NCBI GenBank assembly: GCA_946481275.1
Contig: CAMLMV010000012.1
Coordinates: 82,662 to 146,661 of the forward strand
Origin: an uncultured Massilia sp.
GTDB taxonomy: Bacteria > Pseudomonadota > Gammaproteobacteria > Burkholderiales > Burkholderiaceae
DNA: 64,000 bases
Reading direction: 5' to 3'
Positions 1 to 8,910 of this stretch are shown here, in pieces (within the stretch, counting starts at the first letter, position 1; the number at the start of each line of letters is the position of its first letter). Below the pieces are notes generated by a model. That model did no database searches and was not told the origin of the DNA. It saw nothing but the letters and a program-made list of their open reading frames with translations. Position numbers and translations under genes: made by a program.

Positions 1-2
1 AC

Positions 3-1049
3 TTACGCGGGGCTTACAGATGGGTCGGCATCGTCGCCCGGCGATGCGTCGCCCGGCGAGGCGTCGCCCGGCGCCCCATGCAGCCGCGCGTACTTGTACG
101 CTTCCGTCGACCGCTCCAGTGCGAGGCCCAGCGTCGTCGTCAGCTCGCCGCGCGACATGCCCTGTTCGAGCCGCTGGACGGCGAAGCTGTTGCGCAAGGT
201 GCGTCCGCCCGCGCGCGACACCGCGATCCCGGCCCGCTCGAACGTCGCGCGCGTCTGCCGGTACACGGTCGCCTTGTGCAGCGGCTCGCCGTCCAGGTTC
301 GCGGGGAAGACGAGGTCTCCCGGAATCTCGAGCTCCGCCCGTTCCTTCAGCCATGCCGTCAGTTCCGCCACGCCGGCCTGCGGCAGGGTCGTCGTGTGCT
401 CGTAGCTCGTGCGGTGCTTCGCTTCCGGCGTGATGTCGAGCGTGATGGCGCCATCGATGTCGGGCTGGCGGCCCACTTCGTCCAGCAACAGGCCGATGGC
501 TTCCGCCACGCGCAGGCCGGCGAGCGCCATCACGATCTGCATCGCGCGGTCGCGCCGGCGTTTCCAGCCGGCGTGGCCTTCCATGTCTTCCGTGCGGCCC
601 GCGGGGAGGGCGGCCAGGAAGCGCTGCAGGTCGTCCGCGTTCAGCGCCGTCATCGGGGCGTCCTCGGCGAGATGGGCGCGGTCGGTCGCGATGATCGCCT
701 GGCGGGCCGGGTTCGGCGCCCGGCCCAGGTAGTCGAAGCAGCGTTCCAGCAGGCGCAGGTAGCGGTACGCGATCTTGCTGTTGAGGTCGCGCTGGCCATC
801 CTTCGACAGTTCGATGAAGCGGCGCAGGTCGGCCGCATTCACGGTCGACATCCGGAGGCCGCGTTCAAGCATCCACGTGGCGAATTTGCCGAACATGAAC
901 CTGTAGATCGCGGCGGATTCCTGCGACACGGGCAGCGGCACGTCGCGCTGGCGGCTGGACGTGAGGACGAAGTCCGGCGTGACGACGAAGGCGGCGAACG
1001 CCTCGGCGGGACGCTTGTCCCAGTCGGCGAGGGAAGGTGGATGGCTCAT
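3..1049 (-). CDS. Tyrosine recombinase-like protein with altered active site
   Basis: A 348-aa phage-integrase-family protein. The N-terminal half looks like a SAM-like core-binding domain. The C-terminal half carries the first catalytic Arg in ALAGLRVAEAIGL (about R180), the box II Arg in RTLRNSFA (about R286) and a Tyr near 318-320 (EAYKYARLHG). The usual box II His (HxLR) is Arg and the His of the LGH motif is Leu, so the catalytic set is incomplete. The ATG at 1049 is preferred over an in-frame TTG at 1067. The C-terminus holds three DASPG-type repeats encoded by 15-bp tandem repeats. No attachment site or prophage genes are seen beside it, so it may be a stand-alone or decaying integrase. 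Confidence 0.75.
   Translation of the reverse strand: MSHPPSLADWDKRPAEAFAAFVVTPDFVLTSSRQRDVPLPVSQESAAIYRFMFGKFATWMLERGLRMSTVNAADLRRFIELSKDGQRDLNSKIAYRYLRLLERCFDYLGRAPNPARQAIIATDRAHLAEDAPMTALNADDLQRFLAALPAGRTEDMEGHAGWKRRRDRAMQIVMALAGLRVAEAIGLLLDEVGRQPDIDGAITLDITPEAKHRTSYEHTTTLPQAGVAELTAWLKERAELEIPGDLVFPANLDGEPLHKATVYRQTRATFERAGIAVSRAGGRTLRNSFAVQRLEQGMSRGELTTTLGLALERSTEAYKYARLHGAPGDASPGDASPGDDADPSVSPA
32..73. repeat. 15-bp tandem repeat, three units
   Basis: The unit core cgtcgcccggcg recurs at 32, 47 and 62 with a 15-bp period. It lies in the 3' end of the recombinase gene and encodes a Gly-Asp-Ala-Ser-Pro repeat. A 15-bp period keeps the frame, so copy number could vary by slippage without breaking the protein. 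Confidence 0.8.
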
Positions 1050-1174
1050 GGCGTCATCATACTGCAACTAACCGACTTGCGGCACCGGCAAAATCCGCTG
1101 TCGCCAGCAGGACTGTAGTTTCGACAATATACTCGACGATCTTTACAACAACACACACTCCAGAGGAGTACATC

Positions 1175-1375
1175 ATGTCCGATCATCCACCCGAAGGTCT
1201 TCCGGCGTACCGTATCCTCACCGGCCCGGACGACGCTTCGTTTTGCCGCCGTGTGAGCGCCGCGCTCGAGCAGGGCTATCTGCTGTACGGGTCGCCCACC
1301 GCGACGTACAACGACGAAACCGTCATCGTGGCACAGGCCATCATCTGGCCAAGCATGCGGTCCTCGATCGCATAA
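1175..1375 (+). CDS. DUF1737 domain protein
   Basis: A 66-aa protein. The ATG at 1175 follows a good ribosome-binding site (agaggag at 1163-1169). The order LPAYRILTGPDDASFCRRV then GYLLYGSPT then a C-terminal VIVAQAIIW matches the small DUF1737 family of proteobacteria, whose function is unknown. No signal peptide or membrane segment is seen. It sits alone between the leftward recombinase and the rightward Dabb gene, with about 125 bp upstream for its own promoter. Confidence 0.75.
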   Translation: MSDHPPEGLPAYRILTGPDDASFCRRVSAALEQGYLLYGSPTATYNDETVIVAQAIIWPSMRSSIA

Positions 1376-1578
1376 GCGCAACGGCCGTCTTGTTACGATA
1401 CGGGCGGCCTGTTGTGTTCGGCAATTATGCAACTAACCGACATGTTCCGCCCACCAGGCCCAACCCCGCCACCAACCGGTGAGGGCAGGCTCGCCTTATC
1501 GCTCTTATAATGAGGGCGCGGCATCCCTCGGAACGGGACGTCGCGACAGTCCAAAACCGAACGCTACCAAGGAAATCC

Positions 1579-1881
1579 ATGCTCAAGCACATCGTCATGT
1601 GGAAACTGAAAGACCACGCCGAAGGCGCCGACCGCGCCGCCAACGCCATCGAAATGAAGCGCCGCCTGGACGAATGCGCCAATATCGTCCCCGGCCAGGT
1701 CAAGTTCGAGGTCGTCATCGCCCAGCCCGGCCTGGAAGCCACGTACGACGTCGTGCTGTACTCCGAGTTCGAGGACAAGGCCGCACTCGACGCCTACATC
1801 AAGCATCCGGTGCACCAGGCGGTGGTGCCGTTCATCGGCGCGATCCGCGAAGGACGCCAGTGCATGGACTACGAAGTCTGA
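1579..1881 (+). CDS. Dabb family (stress-responsive A/B barrel) protein
   Basis: A 100-aa protein beginning MLKHIVMWKLKDHAEG, the typical opening of Dabb-domain ferredoxin-like barrels (H-x-V-x-x-K-L). The end has the usual VVPFIGAIREGRQCMDYEV form. These are small dimeric cytosolic proteins with varied and often unknown roles. The start is fixed by length (the family is about 95-105 aa) and by ggaa just upstream. It ends 31 bp before the SDR gene, so the two may be co-transcribed. Confidence 0.85.
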   Translation: MLKHIVMWKLKDHAEGADRAANAIEMKRRLDECANIVPGQVKFEVVIAQPGLEATYDVVLYSEFEDKAALDAYIKHPVHQAVVPFIGAIREGRQCMDYEV

Positions 1882-1912
1882 CGCATGAAGTAACATCGAC
1901 GGGGAGGGCCTC

Positions 1913-2824
1913 ATGGAGAACTTTGCGGGACGGGTTGCCGTCATCACGGGCGCCGGCAGCGGACTCGGACGCGAGTTCGCCAACGAGGCGGCCCGGCTGG
2001 GCATGAAGCTGGTCCTCGCCGACGTCGATGCGCCCGCACTCGAACAGGCGACAAGCGCGCTGCAGGCCGGCGGCGCCGACGTGCTGGCGATGGTGTGCGA
2101 CGTGCGCAAGGCCGCGCACGTCGAAGAACTCGCGGATGCGGCCATGATCCGCTACCATGGCGTGCACCTGTTGTTCAACAACGCCGGCGTCGGCACGGCT
2201 GGCCTGATCTGGGAACACACGGAGGCCGACTGGGACTGGGTGCTTGGCGTGAACCTGTGGGGCGTGATCCATGGGGTGCGTGTGTTCACGCCGCTGATGC
2301 TCGACGCCGCACGCCGCGACCCCGGCTACGAGGGGCACATCGTGAACACGGCGTCGATGGCGGGCCTGCTGGTACCGCCCGTGATGGGGCCGTACACCGT
2401 CTCCAAGCATGCCGTCGTCGCGTTGTCGGAAACGCTGTACCACGACCTGCGGCTCGTCGATGCAAAGGTGCGGGCGTCCGTCCTGTGCCCATATTTCGTG
2501 CGGACGGAGATCGCGCACTCGGCGCGGCACCGTCCCGGCGAGCTCCGTCACGACGGGCCGCCGACGGCCAGCCAGCACGCAGGCCAGGCGCTGCTCGAAC
2601 AGGCTGTCGCCGCCGGCAAGCTGACCGCCGCGGACGTGGCCCGCATCACGTTCGACGGCATCCGCCGCGGCGATTTCTATATCTTCACGCATCCGCAGGC
2701 GCTGCAGGGCGTGGCCCGGCGCGTGGACGCCATCGTGCACGGCCAGCCTCCCGCCGATCCCTACGCGGCGACGCCCCAATTCACGGACATGCTGAAGGCT
2801 GCCGTTCAGGGCGCGGGGAAATAG
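1913..2824 (+). CDS. SDR family NAD(P)-dependent oxidoreductase
   Basis: A 303-aa classical short-chain dehydrogenase. The Rossmann motif TGAGSGLG is at residues 12-19, NNAG at 89-92, the catalytic Ser at about 148 (NTASMAG), and YxxxK as Y161/K165 (YTVSKHA). A gggaggg ribosome-binding site precedes the ATG. The C-terminal extension of about 50 residues after the core is common in SDRs acting on hydrophobic substrates, but the substrate cannot be told. Its 3' end overlaps the end of the convergent amidohydrolase gene by 19 bp. Confidence 0.88.
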   Translation: MENFAGRVAVITGAGSGLGREFANEAARLGMKLVLADVDAPALEQATSALQAGGADVLAMVCDVRKAAHVEELADAAMIRYHGVHLLFNNAGVGTAGLIWEHTEADWDWVLGVNLWGVIHGVRVFTPLMLDAARRDPGYEGHIVNTASMAGLLVPPVMGPYTVSKHAVVALSETLYHDLRLVDAKVRASVLCPYFVRTEIAHSARHRPGELRHDGPPTASQHAGQALLEQAVAAGKLTAADVARITFDGIRRGDFYIFTHPQALQGVARRVDAIVHGQPPADPYAATPQFTDMLKAAVQGAGK

Positions 2825-3771
2825 GGCGGCACGTTCGCGGCGATGTGCGCGAATTCCGCCGGCGACAGCGGCAGCTTCTGGAACGCGGCCCATGATTCGC
2901 GCGGCCGCAGGTTGGCGCCTTGTGCCGAGTCGGTCCCGTACAGCACGCGCCCGACCCCGACCTGGCGGATCAGTTTCACCACCAATGCCGCCGTCTCCGG
3001 CCTGATGTCGCGGTCGACGATCGAGGCGACGTCGAACCAGAGGTTGTTCGCATGCGGGTCGTGGTTCTCGACGGCGTCCGCCAGCACGGCCATCGCGGCC
3101 TGCGCGGGCCGATCGTCGTAGCCGGGACCGGAGCCGGCGAAGTGGGCGACCTGCACGACCACGTCCGGCGCCGCGGGCAAGACCTGGTCGAGGAAGATGC
3201 GCGCCTGCGCCGCGCCGTAAGGACGTTTCTTGCCGATGTTGGCGCGCAGGTGGATGACGATGGCCATCCCGTGCGCGTTCGCCGCCGCGAACACCTGGCG
3301 CAGGCGCTCGACGTGGGCCGGATCATCGAGCTGCACGTCCGAATTCCCGACGTGCAGCTTGATGCCGTGATCCAGCCCGGGCGTCTTCGCGCACCGGTCG
3401 AGTTCCGCGAGCGCGTAGTCTTTCAAGGGATTGAAGCTGCAGAACGCGATCAGGCGGCCCGGGTAGCGGGCCGCCTGCGCCGCCGTCCAGTCGTTTTCCA
3501 TCCGCACCTTGGCAACCTCGTCGTCGACCTTGCGGGCCGGGCTTCCATACATATATGCGATGGACAGCAGCACGGCCCGCCTGACGCCGGCCGCGTCAAG
3601 CAGCGGTACCAGCTGGTCCGCGTCCAGTGGCACCAGCCCGGCCGACGGGCCGATCATGGCGATGTCGGCCGCGCTGAACACGTGCTGGTGGTAGTCGCCT
3701 GCGGGGACGGTCTGGGCGTGTGCCGCGCCTGCGAACAGCCAGGCGGCGGCGAGGGCGCGGATGGTATTCAT
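2806..3771 (-). CDS. Secreted amidohydrolase-family (TIM-barrel) hydrolase
   Basis: A 321-aa protein with an N-terminal signal peptide (hydrophobic residues 4-18, AHA cleavage site near 19). The mature protein opens with a metal-binding HxH (DYHQH, H28 and H30). It later has an IKLHVGNSDVQ strand, an IVIHLRA histidine strand and a terminal LYGTDS Asp, the pattern of metal-dependent amidohydrolases of the amidohydrolase_2 type. It is probably periplasmic. The substrate is unknown. It lies 12 bp downstream of the chitinase stop codon on the same strand and could be translated from the same message. Confidence 0.82.
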   Translation of the reverse strand: MNTIRALAAAWLFAGAAHAQTVPAGDYHQHVFSAADIAMIGPSAGLVPLDADQLVPLLDAAGVRRAVLLSIAYMYGSPARKVDDEVAKVRMENDWTAAQAARYPGRLIAFCSFNPLKDYALAELDRCAKTPGLDHGIKLHVGNSDVQLDDPAHVERLRQVFAAANAHGMAIVIHLRANIGKKRPYGAAQARIFLDQVLPAAPDVVVQVAHFAGSGPGYDDRPAQAAMAVLADAVENHDPHANNLWFDVASIVDRDIRPETAALVVKLIRQVGVGRVLYGTDSAQGANLRPRESWAAFQKLPLSPAEFAHIAANVPPYFPAP

Positions 3772-3783
3772 GCGCCCAGTGTA

Positions 3784-5622
3784 TCAGCGACTGGCGCAGA
3801 ATCCCGCATCGTCATTGGTGCCGCCGGCGGCCAGGTCGCGATTCCAGTCAGGGCCGGACAGGTGCATCGTCGTGCCGTCCATCGTGTACTTGCCGTTCCA
3901 CAGGCCCGAGAGCGTGCCCTGGACGTTCGGCACGTCGACGGTCCAGCCTGTCACCTTGACGGCGCTGTTGTTCGTGACGGCGACCTTGGCGCAGTAGCCA
4001 CTCGTCCAATCAGCGGTGACCACGAGCTTCGCCGTGACGGCGCCGGCGGGCGGCGGCGGAGGCGGTTCGGCCGGCTTTGCCGCACGTGTCGCGCACAGGC
4101 CCACCTGCGTCGACTGGCCCGGACGCAGCTTGCGGTCGTAGGCCGGGCCCTGCAGGCTGAGGACGCCATTCTCCAGCGTGTACTGCGCGTTCCACAGCGA
4201 CGTGAGCGTATCCTTGAACGGCAGTCGGGTGCTCCAGTAGCCGGCCGTCGTGCCCACGTTCGTCACGGTCAGCGTACCGCAATAGCCCGTGCCCCAGTCG
4301 TTCGATGCGTCCAGCTGCGTCTTGAGCTCAAGCGGCGGCGGGGGCGGCAGCGGATTCGGATACGCGCCGGGTTCCGTCGCCGCCGGGTCCAGGAACGCCT
4401 GCTTCACGGCGGTGAGCAGCGGGTTGTCGACGCCGTCCGTCGTGCCGTAGTTGACCAGCCAGATGATCGTGCCGGCCGCGCCTTCGCCGTCGCGCGTCGA
4501 TTGCGCCCACGCGCCTTTCGCGGCGATGGTCGCCGGCTCCTCGTAGCTGATGTAGCCGCTGGGCCAGTCCGGACGGTCCACGGGGGTATAACCGCCCGGG
4601 TAGACGCGGTAGCTCGTCTGTGTCGGTGCGTCCCATGCGTAGATCCCCTTGTCCAGGTAGCCGTACTTGTGGAGCATCGTGTAGCTCCAGCGGTAGTCGA
4701 GCACCGACCACTTGCCGAGGTCACCGTCCGTCTCCTGGTTCGGCCCCGTGAACGGCGGCGCGTAGTTGGCGCCGTAGAAGCCGATGCCCATGCCGAGCTT
4801 CGTGCGCGGCACGCCCGCGTCGACGTATGCCTGGATGGTGCCCGCGATGGAGACCGGCCGGTTCGGCGTGTGCCCCGTCAGCGGCGAGAACGTGTTGCTG
4901 GCCCAGCCCTGGCCGAACCAGCCGACGCCGTAGCTCATGAAGTTGTACTGGTCGACGAGGTTCGCCATGCGCACGTCGTGCGGCGTCACCTTGTCGATGT
5001 TCGTGTTGATGTTCCCGGCCGGGTACGTGATGATCACCGGGCGGTCCTGGTAGCGGGGCCGCGCGTTCGCTTCCTTGCGCAGGTCGATCACGAGGGCTTC
5101 CAGCAGCGCCGCCTCGTCCGGGTTCTTGCTGTCGAGGCCTTCCCAGTCGACGTCGATGCCGTCGTAGTCCTTGGCGACCATGTAGTCGACGAGGTTCTTC
5201 ACGAACGTCGGCCGCACGGCGGGCGCGGTCGACGCGAGGAAGCCAGCGTTGTCGCCTTCGCCGCCCAGCATGATCAGCGCCTTGATGTTGGCCTGGTGGG
5301 CGCGTTTGACGAGGAATTCCTCGACGGTCCAGTCGTACGCGGCCCCCGGGCCGACGTCGCGGTTGTCGTGCGCGTTGCCGGCCCCGGGGACGACTTCGCC
5401 CGGCCGGCCGCTCTTGCCGCCGCCCGGGCCGATGCGGGCGAACACGAAGTGCGTCAGCGCCGTCATGTCGACGTGCTCGGGTTTCTGATAGTCGGCGTTG
5501 TCCCAGAAATAGCCGCCGTAGTAGCCGGTGACCCACTTCGGTTGCGTACCCGGGGTCGCGGCGAACGACGGCAGGGCCGCCATCAGCGTCAGCCCTGCCA
5601 GTACCTTGATTGCCTTGCGCAT
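3784..5622 (-). CDS. Secreted GH18 chitinase with two CBM2-like modules
   Basis: A 612-aa secreted enzyme cleaving beta-1,4-N-acetylglucosamine polymers. The ATG at 5622 follows an AAGGAG site and gives a clean signal peptide (residues 1-22). The GH18 barrel covers about 27-400, with the catalytic DxxDxDxE motif in YDGIDVDWEG and acid E161 intact. Two repeated modules of about 90 aa follow, each with a DW-x-x-GYC start and VTN strand and joined by Pro-rich linkers (PPPPPP). They resemble CBM2 cellulose/chitin-binding domains, each with a Cys pair. The enzyme probably feeds extracellular chitin use. It is followed closely by the amidohydrolase. Confidence 0.9.
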   Translation of the reverse strand: MRKAIKVLAGLTLMAALPSFAATPGTQPKWVTGYYGGYFWDNADYQKPEHVDMTALTHFVFARIGPGGGKSGRPGEVVPGAGNAHDNRDVGPGAAYDWTVEEFLVKRAHQANIKALIMLGGEGDNAGFLASTAPAVRPTFVKNLVDYMVAKDYDGIDVDWEGLDSKNPDEAALLEALVIDLRKEANARPRYQDRPVIITYPAGNINTNIDKVTPHDVRMANLVDQYNFMSYGVGWFGQGWASNTFSPLTGHTPNRPVSIAGTIQAYVDAGVPRTKLGMGIGFYGANYAPPFTGPNQETDGDLGKWSVLDYRWSYTMLHKYGYLDKGIYAWDAPTQTSYRVYPGGYTPVDRPDWPSGYISYEEPATIAAKGAWAQSTRDGEGAAGTIIWLVNYGTTDGVDNPLLTAVKQAFLDPAATEPGAYPNPLPPPPPLELKTQLDASNDWGTGYCGTLTVTNVGTTAGYWSTRLPFKDTLTSLWNAQYTLENGVLSLQGPAYDRKLRPGQSTQVGLCATRAAKPAEPPPPPPAGAVTAKLVVTADWTSGYCAKVAVTNNSAVKVTGWTVDVPNVQGTLSGLWNGKYTMDGTTMHLSGPDWNRDLAAGGTNDDAGFCASR

Positions 5623-5706
5623 GCTCTGCTCCTTGTTGTTACTGTAGAGCAACAAGATTAGCAGTGCGCCGGGGAAATTCCTGCCCCCACGGGAGGGGCA
5701 ATCAAA

Positions 5707-6465
5707 TCAGGCCGCCGCCTGGTCGCAAGGTTTCAGGACGCGTTCGTGCAGTTCCGGCTCGGCGTCGCCATACAGCTTGACGACGGTCGACGTGCGGGTG
5801 CCGTAGCCCGGGATCTCGATGCAGACGGCGGACAGCTGCCGTTCCAGGTCGAGCGGGACGCCCGTGTCGGGCAGGCGCATGTCGGGCGCACGGGTCGTAT
5901 CGGCCAGCATCTCGAAATACGCTTCTTCCGGCGCGCCCTGCAGCAGCAGGCTGGCGAAGGTCGCCTTGGTGCGCAGGACCTTGGGCCAGGGGGCATCCAG
6001 CAAGCCGTTCGACACGCCATAGATGCCCGGTTCCAGGGCCTCGCCGTTGCGCGGGTCGTCCCCGGCGTGGTTCGAGAACCAGTACATGCCGGCGGCATCG
6101 CCCAGGATCAGGTTGAAGCCGTTGTAGGCGTCGGCGCCGGGCGCAATGCGTGTCAGGTAGGCCGGCGCATCTTCATCGCCCTTGAGGAAATCGGCGACGA
6201 GGGCGCCGCGCGTGGGCGCGTCCGTGCGCCAGTCGCTGGGCGCGCGGATGTTCGTCAGGGCGGCGAATTTCGGGCCGTTCGGACCGTCCTTCGTCACGCC
6301 CATCCAGCTGCCGCCGCCCCGCAGGTCGCGGCCGGCGATGATGTTGGGCGCGTCCGGCCACGGGCCGGCCGGGGTGGCGGGACGATCATAGTATTCGTCG
6401 CGATTGGCGCAGGCGACCAGCGGCAGGCCGGGGATCACGCGCCAGGCAAAAACGATCAGGCACAT
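5707..6465 (-). CDS. NRDE family protein (TANGO2-like)
   Basis: A 252-aa protein. It starts MCLIVFAW and carries the family-defining ACANRDEYYDRP segment, followed by GRDLRGGGSWMGV, the hallmark of NRDE/TANGO2 proteins. The N-terminal Cys2 is typical of the family (Ntn-hydrolase-like fold). Bacterial members have uncertain roles, possibly in heme or lipid handling. The start is chosen at this Met because the family begins there, although the upstream ribosome-binding site is weak. The gene overlaps the DUF4936 gene by 10 bp, which suggests translational coupling in a ygfZ-DUF4936-NRDE operon. Confidence 0.85.
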   Translation of the reverse strand: MCLIVFAWRVIPGLPLVACANRDEYYDRPATPAGPWPDAPNIIAGRDLRGGGSWMGVTKDGPNGPKFAALTNIRAPSDWRTDAPTRGALVADFLKGDEDAPAYLTRIAPGADAYNGFNLILGDAAGMYWFSNHAGDDPRNGEALEPGIYGVSNGLLDAPWPKVLRTKATFASLLLQGAPEEAYFEMLADTTRAPDMRLPDTGVPLDLERQLSAVCIEIPGYGTRTSTVVKLYGDAEPELHERVLKPCDQAAA

Positions 6466-6734
6466 GGTGGGAGATCCGTAAAAATTTCGGCGCGGCGGGG
6501 GCCCTCGATGAGGCCTTCGAATCCGGCGCTGCGGGCCGCGTCTTCGAGCCGCGCGGGAAAGCCGTCGTCCACCCCCGGATACACTTCCATCCAGGTCTGC
6601 AGGCCGGCGCTGGCTTCGGGCCGGCGCTTCAGTTGCGCGGGCACGCCCATGCCGTCCTGCAGCGCGCGCACGCGCGGGGCCAGCGCGGCGGCGTCGCCCT
6701 CGCGCACCTTGTAATACACGTACAGGTCGATCAT
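6456..6734 (-). CDS. DUF4936 family small protein
   Basis: A 92-aa protein starting MIDLYVYYKVREGD and rich in short alpha/beta elements, consistent with DUF4936, a betaproteobacterial family of unknown function. The start is the ATG at 6734, five bases after the ygfZ stop. A TTG three codons upstream overlaps that stop and is less likely. It is sandwiched in an apparent operon with ygfZ upstream and NRDE downstream. Its tight overlaps argue for co-translation. Confidence 0.75.
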   Translation of the reverse strand: MIDLYVYYKVREGDAAALAPRVRALQDGMGVPAQLKRRPEASAGLQTWMEVYPGVDDGFPARLEDAARSAGFEGLIEGPRRAEIFTDLPPCA

Positions 6735-6739
6735 GTGCG

Positions 6740-7798
6740 TCAAACTTCGAGCACGTCGAGCGCGTACGGCAGCGGCAGGAAATCCAGCTTCGTGCCGCCG
6801 GCCGAGCCGTGGCGCACCTCGCCGTCCAGTGCCGCGAGCTTGATCTCGACGAGCGCATCGGCGCCGCCCGTGCCGTTCGGCGCCGCGTTGACGATCATGC
6901 CCGACGGTTGGTCCGGGTCGGCGACGGAATACACTTCGTCGCCGGGCCGCGCGGCCGCGTCAGGCAGGGTGGCCAGCGCCATGCGGCGTTTCAGCTTGCC
7001 GAGGTACTGGCTGCGCGCGACGATTTCCTGGCCCGGATAGCAGCCCTTCTTGAAATTGACGCCGCCGAGCAGCTCGTAATTGACCATCTGCGGGACGAAC
7101 TGTTCCTGCGTGCCCGGGCCGATCTGCGGCACGCCGGCGTGGATGGCCGCCAGTTGCCAGGCCGCGTTGCCGCCCAGCGCGAGCGTGTCCTTCCACGCGG
7201 CCAGCGCGCCGATTGCGGCATCCGCCGTCGTCAGCCACAGGTAGCGCGGCTGCCCGAATGCGTCGGCGAGACGGATCACGGTGCCGGCCTCGCCGTCGAC
7301 CTTGGCGTACGGTGCGTCGGGCAGGGTGCCGGCGCGGGCGCGCAGCGCGTCGGCCGCCGCCGCGCCGCCCAGGCCGAGGACGGCCGCGTGGGCCGGTTCG
7401 TCGGTGGCGTCGCGCAGCTTCGCTTTCGCGCGCAGCACGAACATCGTCAGGCGTTTCTGCAGCGGCGCCTGGATGGCGCGCGGCAGTTGCAGGTAGATGT
7501 TTTCCGCATCGCGCCACATCAGGAACGTGGCCTGCAGGCGGCCTTTCGGCGTGCAATAGCCGGCCAGGCGTGCCTCGGAGGTGCCGAGGTGTTCCACGTC
7601 GTTGGTCAGCTGGTTGTGCAGGAAGCTGGCGCCGTCCTCGCCGGCGACGCCGATCAGTCCGAGGTCGGTGACGGGGGCGACGAAGCCCTTCCCGAGGTCG
7701 GCTGTCGTGAGTGAGCGGCCGAAGTCCTCGACCTGCGTCGGGCTATCGGGGTAGAAACGGGCGCCTTGTGTGGCGAGGTGTTCGATCCAATGATTCAT
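6740..7798 (-). CDS. ygfZ: Folate-binding protein YgfZ
   Basis: A 352-aa GcvT-like tetrahydrofolate-binding protein that supports maturation or repair of certain Fe-S enzymes. The diagnostic YgfZ signature K-G-C-Y-x-G-Q-E is at about 251-258 (KGCYPGQEIVARSQY), with the key Cys present. The N-terminal folate-binding fold includes GEDGASFLHNQLTND. It is divergent from mltG, with about 70 bp between starts; this ygfZ<>mltG arrangement is typical of Burkholderiales. It is the first gene of a leftward operon with the DUF4936 and NRDE genes. Confidence 0.95.
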   Translation of the reverse strand: MNHWIEHLATQGARFYPDSPTQVEDFGRSLTTADLGKGFVAPVTDLGLIGVAGEDGASFLHNQLTNDVEHLGTSEARLAGYCTPKGRLQATFLMWRDAENIYLQLPRAIQAPLQKRLTMFVLRAKAKLRDATDEPAHAAVLGLGGAAAADALRARAGTLPDAPYAKVDGEAGTVIRLADAFGQPRYLWLTTADAAIGALAAWKDTLALGGNAAWQLAAIHAGVPQIGPGTQEQFVPQMVNYELLGGVNFKKGCYPGQEIVARSQYLGKLKRRMALATLPDAAARPGDEVYSVADPDQPSGMIVNAAPNGTGGADALVEIKLAALDGEVRHGSAGGTKLDFLPLPYALDVLEV

Positions 7799-7869
7799 GA
7801 CACGAATTATTTCCGGTTTGGCTGTATCGGCTTTATGATTACGGCCTCATTATAAGTTCGCCTTCAAAA

Positions 7870-8904
7870 ATGCGCCGACGACGGCAAAAAACCAGGTCCA
7901 GCATGGCATTCATAAAAAAACTCATCGTCACAGGCGTCATCGTGGCCGTCGGTGCCGGCGCCGGCTTCCAGTGGTGGAGCAAGCAGCCGATCACGCCGGG
8001 CAACGCGGCCGTCATTCCGTTCGCCATCGCGCAGGGCAGCCACGTGGCCGGGGCCGCGCAGCAGATGGCGACGGCCGGCGTCCCCGTCAACCCCTTCCTG
8101 TTCGGGGTGCTGGCGCGCGTCACCGGCAAGGCGGGCCAGATCAAGGCGGGCAGCTACGAGCTGAAGCCCGATACGTCGCCGCGCCGCCTCCTCACCCAGC
8201 TCGTGCGCGGCGAGTTCGCGCAGGAATCGCTGACGATCATCGAAGGCTGGACGTTCCGCCAGATGCGCCAGGCCATCGACGCGGCGCCGAACCTGAAACA
8301 CGAGACCGCGAAACTGTCCGACCAGGAACTGCTGGCGAAGATCGCGCCGGACTACAAGGCGCCGGAAGGCCTGTTCTTCCCCGATACGTATCTGTTCGCG
8401 AAGAATGCGAGCGACCTGTCGATCTACAAGCAGGCGCACGAGATGATGATGAAGCGCCTGAAGGCCGCGTGGGAAAAGCGCGACCCGGGCCTGCCGTACA
8501 CGGAACCGTACCAGGCGTTGATCATGGCCTCGCTGGTGGAAAAGGAGACGGGCCAGAAGAGCGAGCGCGCGATGATCGCGGGCGTCTTCGTGAACCGCCT
8601 GAAAGCGGGCATGCTGCTGCAGACCGACCCCACCGTCATCTACGGCATGGGCGATAAATACGACGGCAAGATCCGCAAGAAGGACCTCGAGACGGACACC
8701 CCGTACAATACCTATACGCGCGCCGGCCTGCCGCCGACGCCGATCGCGTTGCCGGGCGTGCAATCGCTGGCCGCCGCGACGGCGCCCGCGAAGACGGAAG
8801 CGTTGTACTTCGTGTCGCGCGGCGATGGCACGAGTCACTTCTCGGTCAACCTGAATGAGCACAACAAGGCCGTGAACCAGTACCAGCGCAACCAGTCGCA
8901 GTAA
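7870..8904 (+). CDS. mltG: Endolytic peptidoglycan transglycosylase MltG
   Basis: A 344-aa inner-membrane lytic transglycosylase (YceG family) that cuts nascent glycan strands. A single N-terminal membrane helix spans about 14-31. A LysM-like region follows, and the catalytic Glu lies in IMASLVEKETG (E224), followed by GVFVNRLKAGMLLQTDPTVIYG and a conserved PYNTYTRAGLPPTPI. An ATG at 7903 (MAFIKK) is an equally plausible start, since only a basic N-terminal tail separates them. It is the first gene of the mltG-tmk-holB run, 6 bp before tmk. Confidence 0.95.
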   Translation: MRRRRQKTRSSMAFIKKLIVTGVIVAVGAGAGFQWWSKQPITPGNAAVIPFAIAQGSHVAGAAQQMATAGVPVNPFLFGVLARVTGKAGQIKAGSYELKPDTSPRRLLTQLVRGEFAQESLTIIEGWTFRQMRQAIDAAPNLKHETAKLSDQELLAKIAPDYKAPEGLFFPDTYLFAKNASDLSIYKQAHEMMMKRLKAAWEKRDPGLPYTEPYQALIMASLVEKETGQKSERAMIAGVFVNRLKAGMLLQTDPTVIYGMGDKYDGKIRKKDLETDTPYNTYTRAGLPPTPIALPGVQSLAAATAPAKTEALYFVSRGDGTSHFSVNLNEHNKAVNQYQRNQSQ

Positions 8905-8910
8905 ATACGG

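Noticed and set aside
1..1100. Prophage or integrative element edge at the recombinase
   Set aside because: No phage genes, tRNA target or flanking direct repeats were found near it.
2920..5661. A 913-aa open frame on the + strand
   Set aside because: It runs antisense across the amidohydrolase and chitinase genes, is Arg/Val-rich low-information sequence without motifs, and results from high GC suppressing stop codons.
5656..5706. Terminator between the NRDE and chitinase genes
   Set aside because: A short tgcccc/ggggca stem exists but no T-run follows on the minus strand, so support is too weak.
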